Below are positions 1-8,670 of a DNA stretch of 64,000 bases, piece after piece (the stretch's first letter is position 1; every line of letters begins with the position of its first letter). The position numbers and the translations under genes are program-made. Origin of the DNA: Chlorobium sp. (GTDB lineage Bacteria > Bacteroidota > Chlorobiia > Chlorobiales > Chlorobiaceae); NCBI GenBank assembly GCA_005862285.1, contig SZXW01000008.1:31909-95908 (forward strand), given 5' to 3'. The notes under the pieces are model-generated. The model had not been told where the DNA came from and ran no database searches. It saw nothing but the letters and a program-made list of their open reading frames with translations.

Positions 1-524
1 ACTATGGAAAGCACCATGCGGCTTATGTGAACAATTTCAACAACCTTGCTGCAGGAACCCCACTTGACGACCTGAGCATCGAGGATGCAATTGCCCAGAC
101 TGCCAATGATCCGCAGAAAGTCGGAGTATTCAACAATGCCGCCCAGGCCCTGAACCATACTTTCTACTGGAATTGCCTCAAGCCAAACGGAGGGGGCATC
201 CCTGCCGGAAAACTTGCCGACAAGATCACGGCAGATTTCGGAAGCTTCGACAAGTTCAAAGAAGAGCTTAAAAATGCCGCGGCCACTCAGTTCGGCAGCG
301 GATGGGCATGGCTGGTTCTCGATAACGGAACCCTTAAAGTGGTTAAAACCGGCAATGCCCAGACACCGCTGACAAGCGGACAGGTGCCGATCCTCACCAT
401 CGACGTCTGGGAGCATGCGTACTATCTCGATTACCAGAACCGTAGGCCTGATTACGTTGCTTCACTGATCGACAACCTTCTCAACTGGGAGTTTGCCGAA
501 AGCAATTTCAATGCCGCGCAGTAA
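1..524 (+). CDS. sodB: Superoxide dismutase [Fe], 3' part (5' end outside window)
   Basis: Dismutates superoxide to peroxide and oxygen in the cytoplasm. The frame is open from base 3 and begins inside the protein with YGKHHAAYVNN, the helix that carries the first metal histidine, so roughly the first 25 residues lie upstream of the window; the GTG at 27 is internal, not a start. Further ligands are visible in LNHTFYWN (second His) and DVWEHAYYLDYQ (Asp and His). FNNAAQALNHTFYWN with the Gln three residues before the His, and AATQFGSGWAWLV, are typical of the iron/cambialistic branch rather than the manganese branch. The C-terminus is complete. A hairpin terminator follows directly. Metal preference is inferred from motif similarity only. 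Confidence 0.93.
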   Translation, partial: YGKHHAAYVNNFNNLAAGTPLDDLSIEDAIAQTANDPQKVGVFNNAAQALNHTFYWNCLKPNGGGIPAGKLADKITADFGSFDKFKEELKNAAATQFGSGWAWLVLDNGTLKVVKTGNAQTPLTSGQVPILTIDVWEHAYYLDYQNRRPDYVASLIDNLLNWEFAESNFNAAQ

Positions 525-556
525 GAAATAGAGTCGAAAAGAAGTTCATATCACTC

Positions 557-606
557 ATTACGAGGCTGTACCGGAAGCAATACCGTGACAGCCTCGTAAT
601 TTTTTC
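557..606. terminator. Bidirectional intrinsic terminator between sodB and the lipoprotein gene
   Basis: Thirteen-base perfect inverted repeat, ATTACGAGGCTGT at 557-569 and its complement at 588-600, with an 18-base loop and a T run at 600-605. On the other strand the arm is followed by fewer Ts. It lies between two convergent genes, so it probably serves both. Confidence 0.85.
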
Positions 607-608
607 GG

Positions 609-1472
609 TCACATCCAGGGAAGAACTCGAGCATCATCGAGACTGATAACCCTGGCTTTTTTAGGCATTGAAAATTTTAATGGAATTGAAACCGACTTCA
701 GCACCCTTTCATCATAGGCGATCACGAGCTGATTCTCATTGCCGCCCTGATCAGAATCCCGGTAGAGAATCATCTCTATTTTCTTTGGAACCAGGACGCT
801 TCGTCCCTCAACCCTGCACATTTCGAAATCCCTGAAATGCAATTCGGTTTTGGCACTGCCGGAACTGTTCCTGAGAATGAGGGCACTGAGAGTTTTGTTC
901 GATGGATCGATAATCACTTCTTTGGTGCCTGACGGAGTGCCAATAGTAAAAAGAAGCTTTCCCGACCCTTTTCTGACTGACTTTATGGCACTTTCCGGTT
1001 CTGTTATCCTGACAAGGCCAAGCAGGGTTTCGGAAAGCAGCCTGTAACCGGAATTCACTCCCAGCATTTTCTCGATATTCCTGTCGCTGTTGCTTCCGAG
1101 AAACAACCTGTTGTTCAGCATATCGTGTACAAAAAGAGAGTCCTTGCGGAAAAACATGTCCGCAACAGGCCAGTTGAGCAAACCGGAACTTACGATCATC
1201 CTGGCATCTTTTCCCCTGTTGAGCTGAATGTTGCAGAACAAACGATCCTTTCGTTTCGGAGTTTTGATCCAGACATCGGCATATCCGTCAAGGGATCCGA
1301 TAAACGGTGAAGCTTTTGCAACTTCGCGATACAATGCGGCATATTCAGGACTCAGCACAGCATGTTCAACAGGGATCTCTTCCTTGCTGACTGTTTGAAA
1401 ATTCCCGCAGCCAGCCAAAAGTGAAAGAAGCAGCAAAGCTGCTGAAAACAATATTCCTCTCTTTTTCCTCAT
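609..1472 (-). CDS. Outer-membrane-type lipoprotein, DUF4292-like
   Basis: Predicted lipoprotein of about 287 residues. From the ATG at 1472 (preferred over an upstream TTG at 1487) it begins MRKKRG, then a hydrophobic stretch and the lipobox LLAGC, so signal peptidase II cleavage and lipidation of the Cys are expected. The rest is a soluble beta-rich domain of about 260 residues without catalytic motifs. Overall layout (lipobox, then a LolB/LppX-like domain with SGLLNWPVADMFF, DSLFVHDMLNNRLF) resembles DUF4292 lipoproteins of Bacteroidetes/Chlorobi; that assignment is from memory of the family and is tentative. It stands alone, convergent with sodB and divergent from the methyltransferase at 1692. 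Confidence 0.7.
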   Translation of the reverse strand: MRKKRGILFSAALLLLSLLAGCGNFQTVSKEEIPVEHAVLSPEYAALYREVAKASPFIGSLDGYADVWIKTPKRKDRLFCNIQLNRGKDARMIVSSGLLNWPVADMFFRKDSLFVHDMLNNRLFLGSNSDRNIEKMLGVNSGYRLLSETLLGLVRITEPESAIKSVRKGSGKLLFTIGTPSGTKEVIIDPSNKTLSALILRNSSGSAKTELHFRDFEMCRVEGRSVLVPKKIEMILYRDSDQGGNENQLVIAYDERVLKSVSIPLKFSMPKKARVISLDDARVLPWM

Positions 1473-1691
1473 TATTCTCTGAAGCAATTAATGCAGCTTT
1501 ATTTCCGTCTGACATGCTGCCGGTTTTCGGTTAAAATAAAAACATTTACCTTGCACCTCCATAAAATCAGGCTTCTGCTGCGACTTTCGCCAACTTTTCC
1601 CGCAGTCCGTAAATCAACAGTTGCAAGGCCATGAAAAATTCAGTTTAATGTAACATCATGTCATTCAATTCAACAATCTCATTTTCATTCC

Positions 1692-2873
1692 ATGCACTCC
1701 CTGTACCTTAAACCGAAAGAACATCACCGTATCCAGAAAGGACATCTCTGGGTGTTCAGCAATGAACTTGAGAACGTACCACACGATATCGCGGCCGGTG
1801 AAACCGTAAAGCTCTTCACGCACGACAAAAAATTGCTCGGGACAGGTTTTTTCAATCCCGCCTCGCTCATTTCCTTCAGGCTCATTTCACGGAACGACGA
1901 ACTGCCCGACAAGGATTTTTTCAGAAGAAAGATAGTTGAAGCCCTGAAGTTGCGTGACAAAATCTACAGGAACGACGACACCAATGCCTACCGCCTGGTA
2001 CACGGTGAATCCGACGGTCTGCCGGGACTTGTGATCGACCGTTTCAACCGCGCCGTTGTCCTGCAGGCTTTTTCAGCTGGAATGGACCGTCACCTCCCCC
2101 TTGTTTCCGAAGTCCTTCAGGAACTTCTTGATCCGGAAGTGATCGTAGTCCGAAACGAATCGGTGCTGAGGGAACTTGAAGGCCTGCCTGTCTACAAGGA
2201 GATTGTCAAGGGAGAACGTTCCGGGACCATTCAAACCATTCACGATTCGGGTATTTCCTTCGAGGTCGATCTTTTCGAAGGACAGAAGACCGGCTTTTTC
2301 CTCGACCAGAGAGAAAACCGCCGCATTATCAGAAAGTTTTCCGATGGAGCCGATGTGCTTGACGTCTTCACGAATGACGGAGGATTCGCGCTCAATGCGC
2401 TCTACGGAGGAGCGAAATCCGCCGTTCTGCTCGATTCATCACAGGAAGCGCTGCAGCGTGCCGAACGCAATGCGAGACTGAACAAGTTCACGGAATACAG
2501 TCTTGTTGTTTCCGACGCTTTCGATATGCTTGAAGAGATGGTAAAAGCCCAGGAGGCTTTCGATCTTGTCATTCTCGATCCGCCGAGTTTCACGAAAAGC
2601 CGCAAAAACCTGCCTGCCGCCCTCAAAGCCTACAAAAAGCTCAACAGGCTCGGCCTGCAGCTCCTGAAAAGCGGCGGTTTTCTTGCAACGGCGTCATGCA
2701 GCCATCATGTCCCGGAAGAGGATTTCCTGCAGACCGTGCACCAGGCGGCTCTCGCAGAAGGATGCCAGCTTCGCATGATTTACCGGAACTCGCAGCCGTT
2801 CGACCATCCCGTGCTGCTCGCCATGCCTGAAACAGGATACCTCAAATTCGCCTGTTTCTACGTGACGCGCTGA
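1692..2873 (+). CDS. Class I SAM-dependent rRNA methyltransferase, RlmI-like (23S rRNA m5C)
   Basis: 393 residues with the RlmI/YccW architecture: an N-terminal PUA RNA-binding domain (about residues 1-75, with [12 protein letters not shown]), an EEHEB linker region, and a Rossmann methyltransferase domain. SAM motif I is [21 protein letters not shown], slightly diverged from the usual CNTGGF; the catalytic region has [13 protein letters not shown] and ATASCSHHV with the conserved Cys. Family members methylate cytosine C5 in 23S rRNA; the exact base is inferred. ATG at 1692 gives a PUA domain of normal length. Convergent with the nucleotidase, which ends 22 bases downstream. Confidence 0.88.
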   Translation: MHSLYLKPKEHHRIQKGHLWVFSNELENVPHDIAAGETVKLFTHDKKLLGTGFFNPASLISFRLISRNDELPDKDFFRRKIVEALKLRDKIYRNDDTNAYRLVHGESDGLPGLVIDRFNRAVVLQAFSAGMDRHLPLVSEVLQELLDPEVIVVRNESVLRELEGLPVYKEIVKGERSGTIQTIHDSGISFEVDLFEGQKTGFFLDQRENRRIIRKFSDGADVLDVFTNDGGFALNALYGGAKSAVLLDSSQEALQRAERNARLNKFTEYSLVVSDAFDMLEEMVKAQEAFDLVILDPPSFTKSRKNLPAALKAYKKLNRLGLQLLKSGGFLATASCSHHVPEEDFLQTVHQAALAEGCQLRMIYRNSQPFDHPVLLAMPETGYLKFACFYVTR

Positions 2874-2895
2874 CGACTGCTTGCTGACGTCCGGG

Positions 2896-3507
2896 TCACT
2901 TTCTAAAATCCCTGATCAGATCGTAAACCTCCCGCCATGATTCGGCCCTCGGGCCGGCTATATGGCGGTTGGTGCTGTTGGCGAAACAGATCGTGAACAA
3001 TCCCTTCTCCCGGAGCTGCGTAATGTTGTCCGGCGTATCCTCGACATAAATATCGGCTCCGACCTGCTCCTTCTCTTTCATGAAACAGAGGTCCCAGTAT
3101 GGAATACCGTGGCTGTCGAGCCAGTCGACGGTCTGCTGGACTGCCGAAGCATGGAAATAATGGATGAACAGGCGGTGAGTGATAATCCGTATCCGGTATC
3201 CTTCATCGGAAAGCATGCGAAGGTACTTGCGGGCCCCCGGGATCATGGGCATGGTCTTGAAAAGCTCTCGTTGCGTGACAGCGAACCGGTGGAGGCTTTC
3301 ATACTGGCTCTTGTCGGTTATACCCCATTCGGACAAACCGTAAGATACTTCTTCGGGAAGTTCGCAGGGCTTGCATTCGAACCACTCTGCAGCAATCTCC
3401 CTCATGCGCGCATAGAAATCGGCGCACACACCGTCGAGATCGACTCCGATAACGGTTTTCGGTTTTTCCTTCATCACTCTGGCGTTACGGGTTTTCACTC
3501 CTGTCAT
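2896..3507 (-). CDS. HAD-type 5'-nucleotidase / deoxyribonucleotidase (NT5C-like)
   Basis: 203 residues. HAD motif I is [13 protein letters not shown], with both catalytic aspartates; motif II is RIITHR (Thr); motif III/IV lies in [12 protein letters not shown]. Arrangement matches the 5'(3')-deoxyribonucleotidase family, which dephosphorylates nucleoside monophosphates. The start ATG at 3507 abuts the TGA of the thioredoxin-TPR gene, so the two are probably translationally coupled; an internal ATG at 3474 ([10 protein letters not shown]) has no better ribosome site. Substrate cannot be read from the sequence. Confidence 0.8.
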   Translation of the reverse strand: MTGVKTRNARVMKEKPKTVIGVDLDGVCADFYARMREIAAEWFECKPCELPEEVSYGLSEWGITDKSQYESLHRFAVTQRELFKTMPMIPGARKYLRMLSDEGYRIRIITHRLFIHYFHASAVQQTVDWLDSHGIPYWDLCFMKEKEQVGADIYVEDTPDNITQLREKGLFTICFANSTNRHIAGPRAESWREVYDLIRDFRK

Positions 3508-4314
3508 TCAGAATGCGCGGTCGAAACTTCTGCGGTGCTTTATGGTAATCTCATGCTCTTCACCAAGAAAACGGAAAATCGCTATGCACGCTTTCCGTGA
3601 GCCGTCATCGTCATAGTAGCGGTTCTCTTTCAGTACACCGATAAAACGCTCGAGTGCCCCGTCGAAATCCTCCTGCCGAAGCTTGGCGATCGCCTCAAGA
3701 TACTCTATTTTTACAGATTCTTCCTCAAATATTGAAGGGTCCAGGGTAATGAGCCTTCCAATCGTCCTGATCGTCTCTGAAAGGCTCGCATACTGAGGCT
3801 CATGTTCGAGAAATGCACAGAGACGGAGAGCCTCTTCAGTGTGGGAAAAGAGGTAGACCCTTGCCAGAAGCGATATGACCTGAAGGTTCTCAGGCTCTTT
3901 ATGCAGCACACCTTCGAGAAGTACCGCTGCTTTTGACGGCTCGCCCTGAAGCATGCAGTTCATGGCTGACTCTATATCCTTTTCATAAGGGCTTGGAACG
4001 GCTTTTTTAAGCCACTCCTGCAACTGGTATTCCGGAAGGGCGCCGGAGAATTCATCGATAACCACACCATCGACGAAAAGCTTCACATTCGGGATACTCC
4101 TCACTTTGAAGTTTGCTGCTATGTCCTGGTGTTCTTCGGTATCGATCTTTACCAGCTCCCATCTCCCTGTGTTGCTGGCTGCGAGTTTTTCGAGGAGAGG
4201 CGCGAGCATCCTGCAGGGTGCGCACCACTCCGCCCAGAAATCGACAAGTACAGGAATTTCCCTGCTGCGTTCTATAACATCGTGCTGAAAATCCAGCTTC
4301 TTTTCTGCGTTCAT
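3508..4314 (-). CDS. Thioredoxin-domain/TPR co-chaperone, CnoX (YbbN)-like
   Basis: 268 residues. N-terminal thioredoxin fold (about 10-105) with VLVDFWAEWCAPCRML, so both redox cysteines of the CxxC are present, and the cis-Pro region SIPNVKLF. The C-terminal part (about 115-268) is alpha-helical with tetratricopeptide-like repeats (EPENLQVISLLARVYL). This is the CnoX/YbbN layout: a protein that protects clients from oxidation and hands them to chaperonins. Many enterobacterial CnoX have lost redox activity, whereas WCAPC here suggests a redox-active form. First gene of a two-gene unit with the nucleotidase. Confidence 0.85.
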   Translation of the reverse strand: MNAEKKLDFQHDVIERSREIPVLVDFWAEWCAPCRMLAPLLEKLAASNTGRWELVKIDTEEHQDIAANFKVRSIPNVKLFVDGVVIDEFSGALPEYQLQEWLKKAVPSPYEKDIESAMNCMLQGEPSKAAVLLEGVLHKEPENLQVISLLARVYLFSHTEEALRLCAFLEHEPQYASLSETIRTIGRLITLDPSIFEEESVKIEYLEAIAKLRQEDFDGALERFIGVLKENRYYDDDGSRKACIAIFRFLGEEHEITIKHRRSFDRAF

Positions 4315-4630
4315 GTTGGCAATTATCCGTAGATGGTTCTTTATAGAAGTTATGAACTATTTCAGTTCGTGTGATCCTCCTTGTCGGAAGTTCTCATGTC
4401 ATGCGGCCCGGATCGGACCAAATTTTACAAGTATCCTCCAACAAGTATACACATGATTTTAACAATCAGCATGATGAAAAGGAATAGCTGCCTGAGAGAA
4501 TTTTACGACGGAAAATCGTCAGCTATGAAGGTACAAGTGCGGTTTCACGTAACTCCTGCTGTTCGGATGATGGCTGCTCAGCAAATGCAACCGCGAAACG
4601 TTGCTGGATGAAACATTGAACCGGCGGGGG
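4315..4630. other. Intergenic region, no supported gene
   Basis: Between the start of the CnoX-like gene and the hcp terminator. Short open frames exist on the plus strand (for example 4381-4611) but have no ribosome site, no recognisable motif and atypical composition. The promoter of the CnoX-like gene must lie near 4320-4400; no clear boxes were singled out. Confidence 0.5.
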
Positions 4631-4666
4631 AATAAAAAAAGAAGGGGGCTTTTTCGGCCCCCTCCA
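4631..4666 (-). terminator. Intrinsic terminator of the hcp operon
   Basis: Read on the minus strand: stem AGGGGGC (arms 4643-4649 and 4657-4663), seven-base loop, followed by TTCTTTTTTATT. It lies 13 bases beyond the hcp stop codon. Confidence 0.85.
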
Positions 4667-4678
4667 TGTATAGATACT

Positions 4679-6307
4679 TCAGGCTCCGGCCATCATCGCT
4701 TCGATATCTCCGGTAACGGTACCGATTGGTTTGATGCCGAATTTCTCTACAAGCACCGCAGCCACGTTCGGAGTGAGGAACTCGGGGAGTGTAGGCCCGA
4801 GCCTGATTCCCTTGACGCCAAGATAGAGCAGGGCGAGCAGAACCGTAACGGCTTTCTGTTCATACCAGGCGATATCGAAGGAAATCGGCAGGTCATTGAT
4901 ATCCTCGAGACCGAATACCTCCTTGAGTTTCAGCGCTATGACGGCCAGCGAATAGGAATCGTTGCACTGACCGGCATCGAGCACACGAGGAATGCCGCCG
5001 ATATCACCAAGCTCGAGCTTGTTGTAACGGTACTTCGCACATCCTGCTGTCAGGATCACGGTATCTTCCGGAAGTCCGGATGCGACATCGGTGTAGTACT
5101 GCCTTGAATTTTGCCGGCCGTCGCACCCTGCCATGACGACAAACCGCTTGATGGCGCCGGATTTTACAGCACTGACAACCTTGTCTGCAAGGGCGAGCAC
5201 CTGGTTATGCGCAAAACCGCCGACAATCGTGCCGTTCTCGATCTCCTTCGGCGGCTGGCAGTTTTTTGCAAGTTCAACAAGAGGCGAGAAATCCTTGCTG
5301 CCGCCTTCCGGTCTCGCCGGGATATGCCTCAGCCCCGGGTAACCCGCCATTCCGGTCGTGAACATCCGGTTCCGGTAGGCTTCTTTTACAGGCACGATAC
5401 AGTTCGTGGTCATGAGAACAGGACCGTTGAACGAATCGAACTCCCTGTCCTGGGACCACCAGGAGTTGCCGTAGTTGCCCACGAAATGCGTGTATTTCTT
5501 GAATGCAGGATAATAGTGCGCAGGAAGCATTTCGCAATGGGTATAGACATCGATCCCCGTACCTTCCGTCTGCCTGAGCAAATCTTCAAGGTCGCGGAGA
5601 TCGTGGCCTGAAACGAGGATCCCGGGGCGGTTTCCGACACCGGTCTTCACGGTCGTGATGACAGGGTTCCCGTAGGTTTCGGTATTTGCCCTGTCGAGCA
5701 GAGCCATGGCCTTGACAGCCACAGCCCCGGTTTCGAGGACAAGTGCGGTGAGTTCATCGGCATCGAGCGTTTTTGCAAGTGCACCAAGTCCTTTGATATA
5801 AAAAGCATAGATATCGTCATCGTGGTAGCCAAGCACCGCAGCATGATCGGTATAGGCGGCAAGTCCTTTAATACCGTAAAGCACAAGGCTTTTCAGTGAC
5901 TGCAGGTCCTCGTTCGCACTGAGGTTTTCGATCCCCGTGGTAATCGCTTTCAGGAGGAATTCTTCCTTTGTGCTGCCGTTCCACCTTACTGCATCGTAAT
6001 CCGGAACCTGGTCGAGCGATGTCTTCAGTTCGTCACGCATGGCAAGCGTCTTCCTGATCTGACAGACAATGGCTTCATCGTCGAAATTGGTGTTGGTAAC
6101 GGTCACGAACAGCGATTCACTGATGAGCTGGCCAACCGTTCTCGAAACGCTTCCCGCAAGCTCGCCTGCGACAAGTGCAAGCCCTTCGCAGGCATATACC
6201 AGCACATCCTGAAGTTTCGCCGTCATTTCATCCTTGCCGCAAACGCCTCTCGCTATACATCCGGTCCCCCTGATGCTTTCCTGGCACTGGTCACAATACA
6301 TTCCCAT
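4679..6307 (-). CDS. hcp: Hybrid cluster protein (hydroxylamine reductase / NO reductase), class I
   Basis: 542 residues. Binds a [4Fe-4S] cluster and the 4Fe-2S-2O hybrid cluster; members reduce NO and hydroxylamine and are linked to protein S-nitrosylation. N-terminal cysteines at 5, 8, 17 and 23 (C-x2-C-x8-C-x5-C) are the class I spacing found in anaerobes. Hybrid-cluster ligands are suggested by [37 protein letters not shown] and [10 protein letters not shown]. Start ATG at 6307 has AAGGAG eight bases upstream; the frame is open further upstream but that part overlaps the TPR gene. Last gene of the Rrf2-ferredoxin-TPR-hcp operon, so expression is probably under the Rrf2 regulator. Confidence 0.96.
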   Translation of the reverse strand: MGMYCDQCQESIRGTGCIARGVCGKDEMTAKLQDVLVYACEGLALVAGELAGSVSRTVGQLISESLFVTVTNTNFDDEAIVCQIRKTLAMRDELKTSLDQVPDYDAVRWNGSTKEEFLLKAITTGIENLSANEDLQSLKSLVLYGIKGLAAYTDHAAVLGYHDDDIYAFYIKGLGALAKTLDADELTALVLETGAVAVKAMALLDRANTETYGNPVITTVKTGVGNRPGILVSGHDLRDLEDLLRQTEGTGIDVYTHCEMLPAHYYPAFKKYTHFVGNYGNSWWSQDREFDSFNGPVLMTTNCIVPVKEAYRNRMFTTGMAGYPGLRHIPARPEGGSKDFSPLVELAKNCQPPKEIENGTIVGGFAHNQVLALADKVVSAVKSGAIKRFVVMAGCDGRQNSRQYYTDVASGLPEDTVILTAGCAKYRYNKLELGDIGGIPRVLDAGQCNDSYSLAVIALKLKEVFGLEDINDLPISFDIAWYEQKAVTVLLALLYLGVKGIRLGPTLPEFLTPNVAAVLVEKFGIKPIGTVTGDIEAMMAGA

Positions 6308-6320
6308 ATCAATTACTCCT

Positions 6321-6755
6321 TCATTTTTTGTTTTTGTGTCTGAAGGCTGCAGAGGGCCGCCATTTTCCTGTCCCAGGCGGCCTGTCCCAGGCGGCCTCTT
6401 CCACATCGCCTTTTTTATCCTTCAACTGAGCCCTGTTCAGATAAGCCGAACGCAGCAGTCGCCTGTTGTTCGGCTTTTTCGATATGATCTCGGTGAAATC
6501 CCCGATCGCACCGTCAATATCCCCTTTTTCCATTCTCGCAATTCCACGATTGCCATAAGCGACGATCATCTCCCGAAACCGGAGGCCGATCTTAAGGGCC
6601 ATGGTGAAATCCTTGATCGCCCCTTCGAAATCGCCGCTGCAGCTTCTGGCATTCGCCCTGTCATAGAACGCTTCGGCATTGTCGGGATGTTCCTCAATGA
6701 TCCGGCTGATCTCTTCGACACTGCCGCGGTACCCGCCAAGTGCATCTTTCAGCAT
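6321..6755 (-). CDS. TPR-repeat protein of the hcp operon, C-terminus frameshifted
   Basis: 144 residues with tetratricopeptide repeats at about 22-55 ([17 protein letters not shown]) and 60-95 ([19 protein letters not shown]), plus a third partial repeat ([18 protein letters not shown]). Probably a protein-interaction adaptor. Good ribosome site GGGGAG before ATG 6755, 21 bases after the ferredoxin-like gene. A 14-bp tandem duplication at 6367-6394 shifts the frame near residue 122; the present tail ([13 protein letters not shown]...) looks unnatural. Removing one copy gives a tail ending ...[10 protein letters not shown] and a stop at 6313-6315, just before hcp, which looks like the ancestral arrangement. 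The TPR body is intact, so the protein may still work. Confidence 0.8.
   Translation of the reverse strand: MLKDALGGYRGSVEEISRIIEEHPDNAEAFYDRANARSCSGDFEGAIKDFTMALKIGLRFREMIVAYGNRGIARMEKGDIDGAIGDFTEIISKKPNNRRLLRSAYLNRAQLKDKKGDVEEAAWDRPPGTGKWRPSAAFRHKNKK
6367..6394. repeat. 14-bp perfect tandem duplication inside the TPR gene
   Basis: CCTGTCCCAGGCGG occurs at 6367-6380 and again at 6381-6394, with the next three bases beginning a third copy. The length is not a multiple of three, so it changes the reading frame of the host gene. Confidence 0.95.
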
Positions 6756-6776
6756 TATTTTCTCCCCGTTTCAGCT

Positions 6777-7676
6777 TCAGATCCACTCTTCCGACAAAAT
6801 TCCGCCCTGTATTCCAATCACCACCTTCTTTACCGGAACCTTGCGGGTGGCTTTCGAAAGCGCTTCGGAAACAATCGAAACGAGCCCCCAGCAGCATGGC
6901 ACCTCCATGATCGCAACCGTGATGGTATTGATCTTCGCCATATCAATCATGGCAGTCAGTTTTTCCACATAGACCTCCATGTTGGTATCGAGTTTCGGGC
7001 ATGCGATAGCGAGGGTTTTTCCCTTCATCCAGGAGCCATGAAAATCACCGACGGCAAATGCCGTGCAGTCCGCGGCGAGAAGCAGGTCGGAACCCTGGTA
7101 ATATGGCGCCAGAGGTGTCACGAGATGAAGCTGGATAGGCCATTGCCTCAGCGCGCTTCCGGCTGGGACCGGCTGCTGCTGCAGAGGAGCGACCTCGGTG
7201 TTTCCATTCCTGCTGAAATCCATCATTCTGCTGCCCGGGCATCCGCCGCCTGAAGCATGATGATGAGGGTGGGTATGCTCCTTTTTAATCTCTGGCTCAA
7301 CAGCAACTTCAGCCACCTCTTCGAGCGGATTGGCTATCCCCTGCTCTTCGAGGTATTCGAGGGCATCACGAAGATAACCTTCCTGCCCGTGATCGATCAG
7401 GTGGCGCAAATGTGCCGCGATAACATTGGGACCGGCTTTCGCAATGCTCTCGTGCATGACCCGTTTTTCATCGTATGGCTGGGCTTCCCGGTTTTCGATC
7501 TTCATGGCACCGGTCGGACAGTGGCCTACACATGCTCCGAGGCCATCGCAGAAGAGATCGCTGATCAGCCGCGCCTTGCCGTCTATAACCTGAAGGGCCC
7601 CTTCCGGGCATGCCGGAATACAGTCGCCGCAACCGGTGCATTTTTTCTCGTCTATGGTTATTATCTGCCGTTTCAT
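6777..7676 (-). CDS. Ferredoxin-like 4Fe-4S protein, Hcp partner
   Basis: About 299 residues. N-terminal ferredoxin domain with CTGCGDCIPACP (C13, C16, C19, C23) and a second cysteine group CDGLGACVGHCP, enough for two clusters. A His-rich linker (EHTHPHHHASGGGCPGSR) follows, then a domain with ADCTAFAV, IACPKLDTN and EVPCCWGL that may bind another metal centre. Proteins of this layout are often encoded next to hcp and probably feed it electrons; that role is inferred from context. Start ATG 7676 has AAGGAG nine bases upstream; a TTG two codons earlier is too close to that site. Second gene of the operon. Confidence 0.88.
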   Translation of the reverse strand: MKRQIITIDEKKCTGCGDCIPACPEGALQVIDGKARLISDLFCDGLGACVGHCPTGAMKIENREAQPYDEKRVMHESIAKAGPNVIAAHLRHLIDHGQEGYLRDALEYLEEQGIANPLEEVAEVAVEPEIKKEHTHPHHHASGGGCPGSRMMDFSRNGNTEVAPLQQQPVPAGSALRQWPIQLHLVTPLAPYYQGSDLLLAADCTAFAVGDFHGSWMKGKTLAIACPKLDTNMEVYVEKLTAMIDMAKINTITVAIMEVPCCWGLVSIVSEALSKATRKVPVKKVVIGIQGGILSEEWI

Positions 7677-7697
7677 AATCAATCGCTCCTTGTGTCA

Positions 7698-8165
7698 TTA
7701 ATGTTGCAAACTTTCGGGCAGCCGGTCACTTTCCGATGCCTGATGCAGCCCGTTCACCATCTGAAGATTTCGAAAAAGAGTGCCGATCGTGATCTTCTCG
7801 AATTCGTTGCTGACAACCTGCTCGATTCGCATGATTTCGTGGCGTAAAACGCAGGTCGCCCTGTTTTTGCATAGCTGCTTTCTGAACATGCACTCGGAAA
7901 CCTGGACTTTCCCCTGAAAACCCTCGATCAGATGTTTGACCTGGATCTTGTCAGGCTCCTTGTTCAGCCTGAAACCGCCCTGAACTCCCTCTTTCGAAAT
8001 GATCAGCTCCATCCCGATCATCTCCTGCAAGAGAGTGCGGAGAAACTGGTAAGGAATATCCTGTTCGGCCGAAATGGTTTTCGCCGATACATAGGAATCC
8101 TTTCCTGCGGCAAGCGCCAGAAGAGCCCGGATAGCGTAATCTGTTTTTTTGGTCAGTACTTTCAT
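7698..8165 (-). CDS. Rrf2-family Fe-S transcriptional regulator
   Basis: 155 residues. Winged helix-turn-helix N-terminus (MKVLTKKTDYAIRALLALA, then YQFLRTLLQEM and GVQGGFRL) is characteristic of Rrf2 proteins such as NsrR, IscR and RsrR. Cysteines at 92, 99 and 105 (C-x6-C-x5-C) form the usual Fe-S ligand set, so it probably senses NO, oxygen or redox state through a cluster. It heads the operon with ferredoxin-like, TPR and hcp genes. A perfect 19-bp dyad lies 17 bases upstream of its start, making autoregulation likely. An NsrR-like role in nitrosative stress is inferred from hcp. Confidence 0.93.
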   Translation of the reverse strand: MKVLTKKTDYAIRALLALAAGKDSYVSAKTISAEQDIPYQFLRTLLQEMIGMELIISKEGVQGGFRLNKEPDKIQVKHLIEGFQGKVQVSECMFRKQLCKNRATCVLRHEIMRIEQVVSNEFEKITIGTLFRNLQMVNGLHQASESDRLPESLQH

Positions 8166-8181
8166 GATCTCATATCTTAAT

Positions 8182-8200
8182 TGATACTAAATTAGTATCA
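8182..8200 (-). promoter_or_regulatory. Probable Rrf2 operator over the hcp operon promoter
   Basis: TGATACTA-AAT-TAGTATCA, a perfect inverted repeat with 8-base arms. Read on the minus strand, a candidate -35 TTGTTT lies 16 bases before TAATTT, which falls inside the dyad, so a bound regulator would block the -10 box. Size and A/T character resemble operators of NsrR/IscR-type proteins; binding is inferred from position. Confidence 0.7.
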
Positions 8201-8393
8201 GTTTATAAAAAAACAAACATTATTCTTCGTTCCGCAATAAAAAAAAAGACTTTTTTTATCCGTTTTTCAACCCACTCAGATATGCGCACAAGGGCCTTGT
8301 CAACGCTAAATCAAAGTAAAAGTGAGGGTTACGATCGTTCGCCGCAACAAGTCATGCGGAGCATGAAATATGAATGACCAGGCGTGAGGGTAA

Positions 8394-8424
8394 TGAAAAA
8401 GGCCGGAAAACAGTTCCGGCCTTT
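8394..8424 (-). terminator. Intrinsic terminator of the 57-residue protein gene
   Basis: Arms AAAGGCCGGAA (8398-8408) and TTCCGGCCTTT (8414-8424). On the minus strand the stem runs directly into TTTTT. It lies about 70 bases beyond the small gene at 8497-8670. Confidence 0.75.
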
Positions 8425-8496
8425 GATAACAGTCAGTGTGAAGAAGCTTGCGTTCCCCGCTTCGTGATCGAAAAAACGGCTCGGGAAAGTCTGAAA

Positions 8497-8670
8497 TCAC
8501 AACCGAAGTTCGGCTATGGCGCTTTTGATGAAGTCGTATGCATCCTCGAGAAATTTCAGGGCCTGACGTATTTCGTAATCGTCGTCAACATCATCTTTTG
8601 CCCTGTCGAGCCTCTTTTTGGCATCCTCGACAGCATTGGCGGCAAGCTGCAGTTTGGAAATGACCGGCAT
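8497..8670 (-). CDS. Small acidic helical protein, 57 residues, unknown function
   Basis: Encodes MPVISKLQLAANAVEDAKKR followed by LDRAKDDVDDDYEIRQALKF and LEDAYDFIKSAIAELRL. No signal peptide, membrane segment or cysteine. The heptad-like spacing of Leu, Ala, Val and Ile (LQLAANAVEDAKKRLDRA) suggests an alpha-helical hairpin or short coiled coil. Support for a real gene: an SD-like GGGAG upstream of the ATG at 8670, codon use like the neighbours, and an intrinsic terminator at the expected distance. The family was not recognised. It is flanked by long non-coding stretches, so it appears monocistronic. Confidence 0.65.
   Translation of the reverse strand: MPVISKLQLAANAVEDAKKRLDRAKDDVDDDYEIRQALKFLEDAYDFIKSAIAELRL

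Noticed and set aside
4381..4611. 76-residue plus frame in the intergenic region before hcp
   Set aside because: No ribosome site, atypical composition, no recognisable family.
6234..7253. 339-residue plus-strand frame opposite hcp, TPR and ferredoxin genes
   Set aside because: Spans three real minus-strand genes; no domain or ribosome site.
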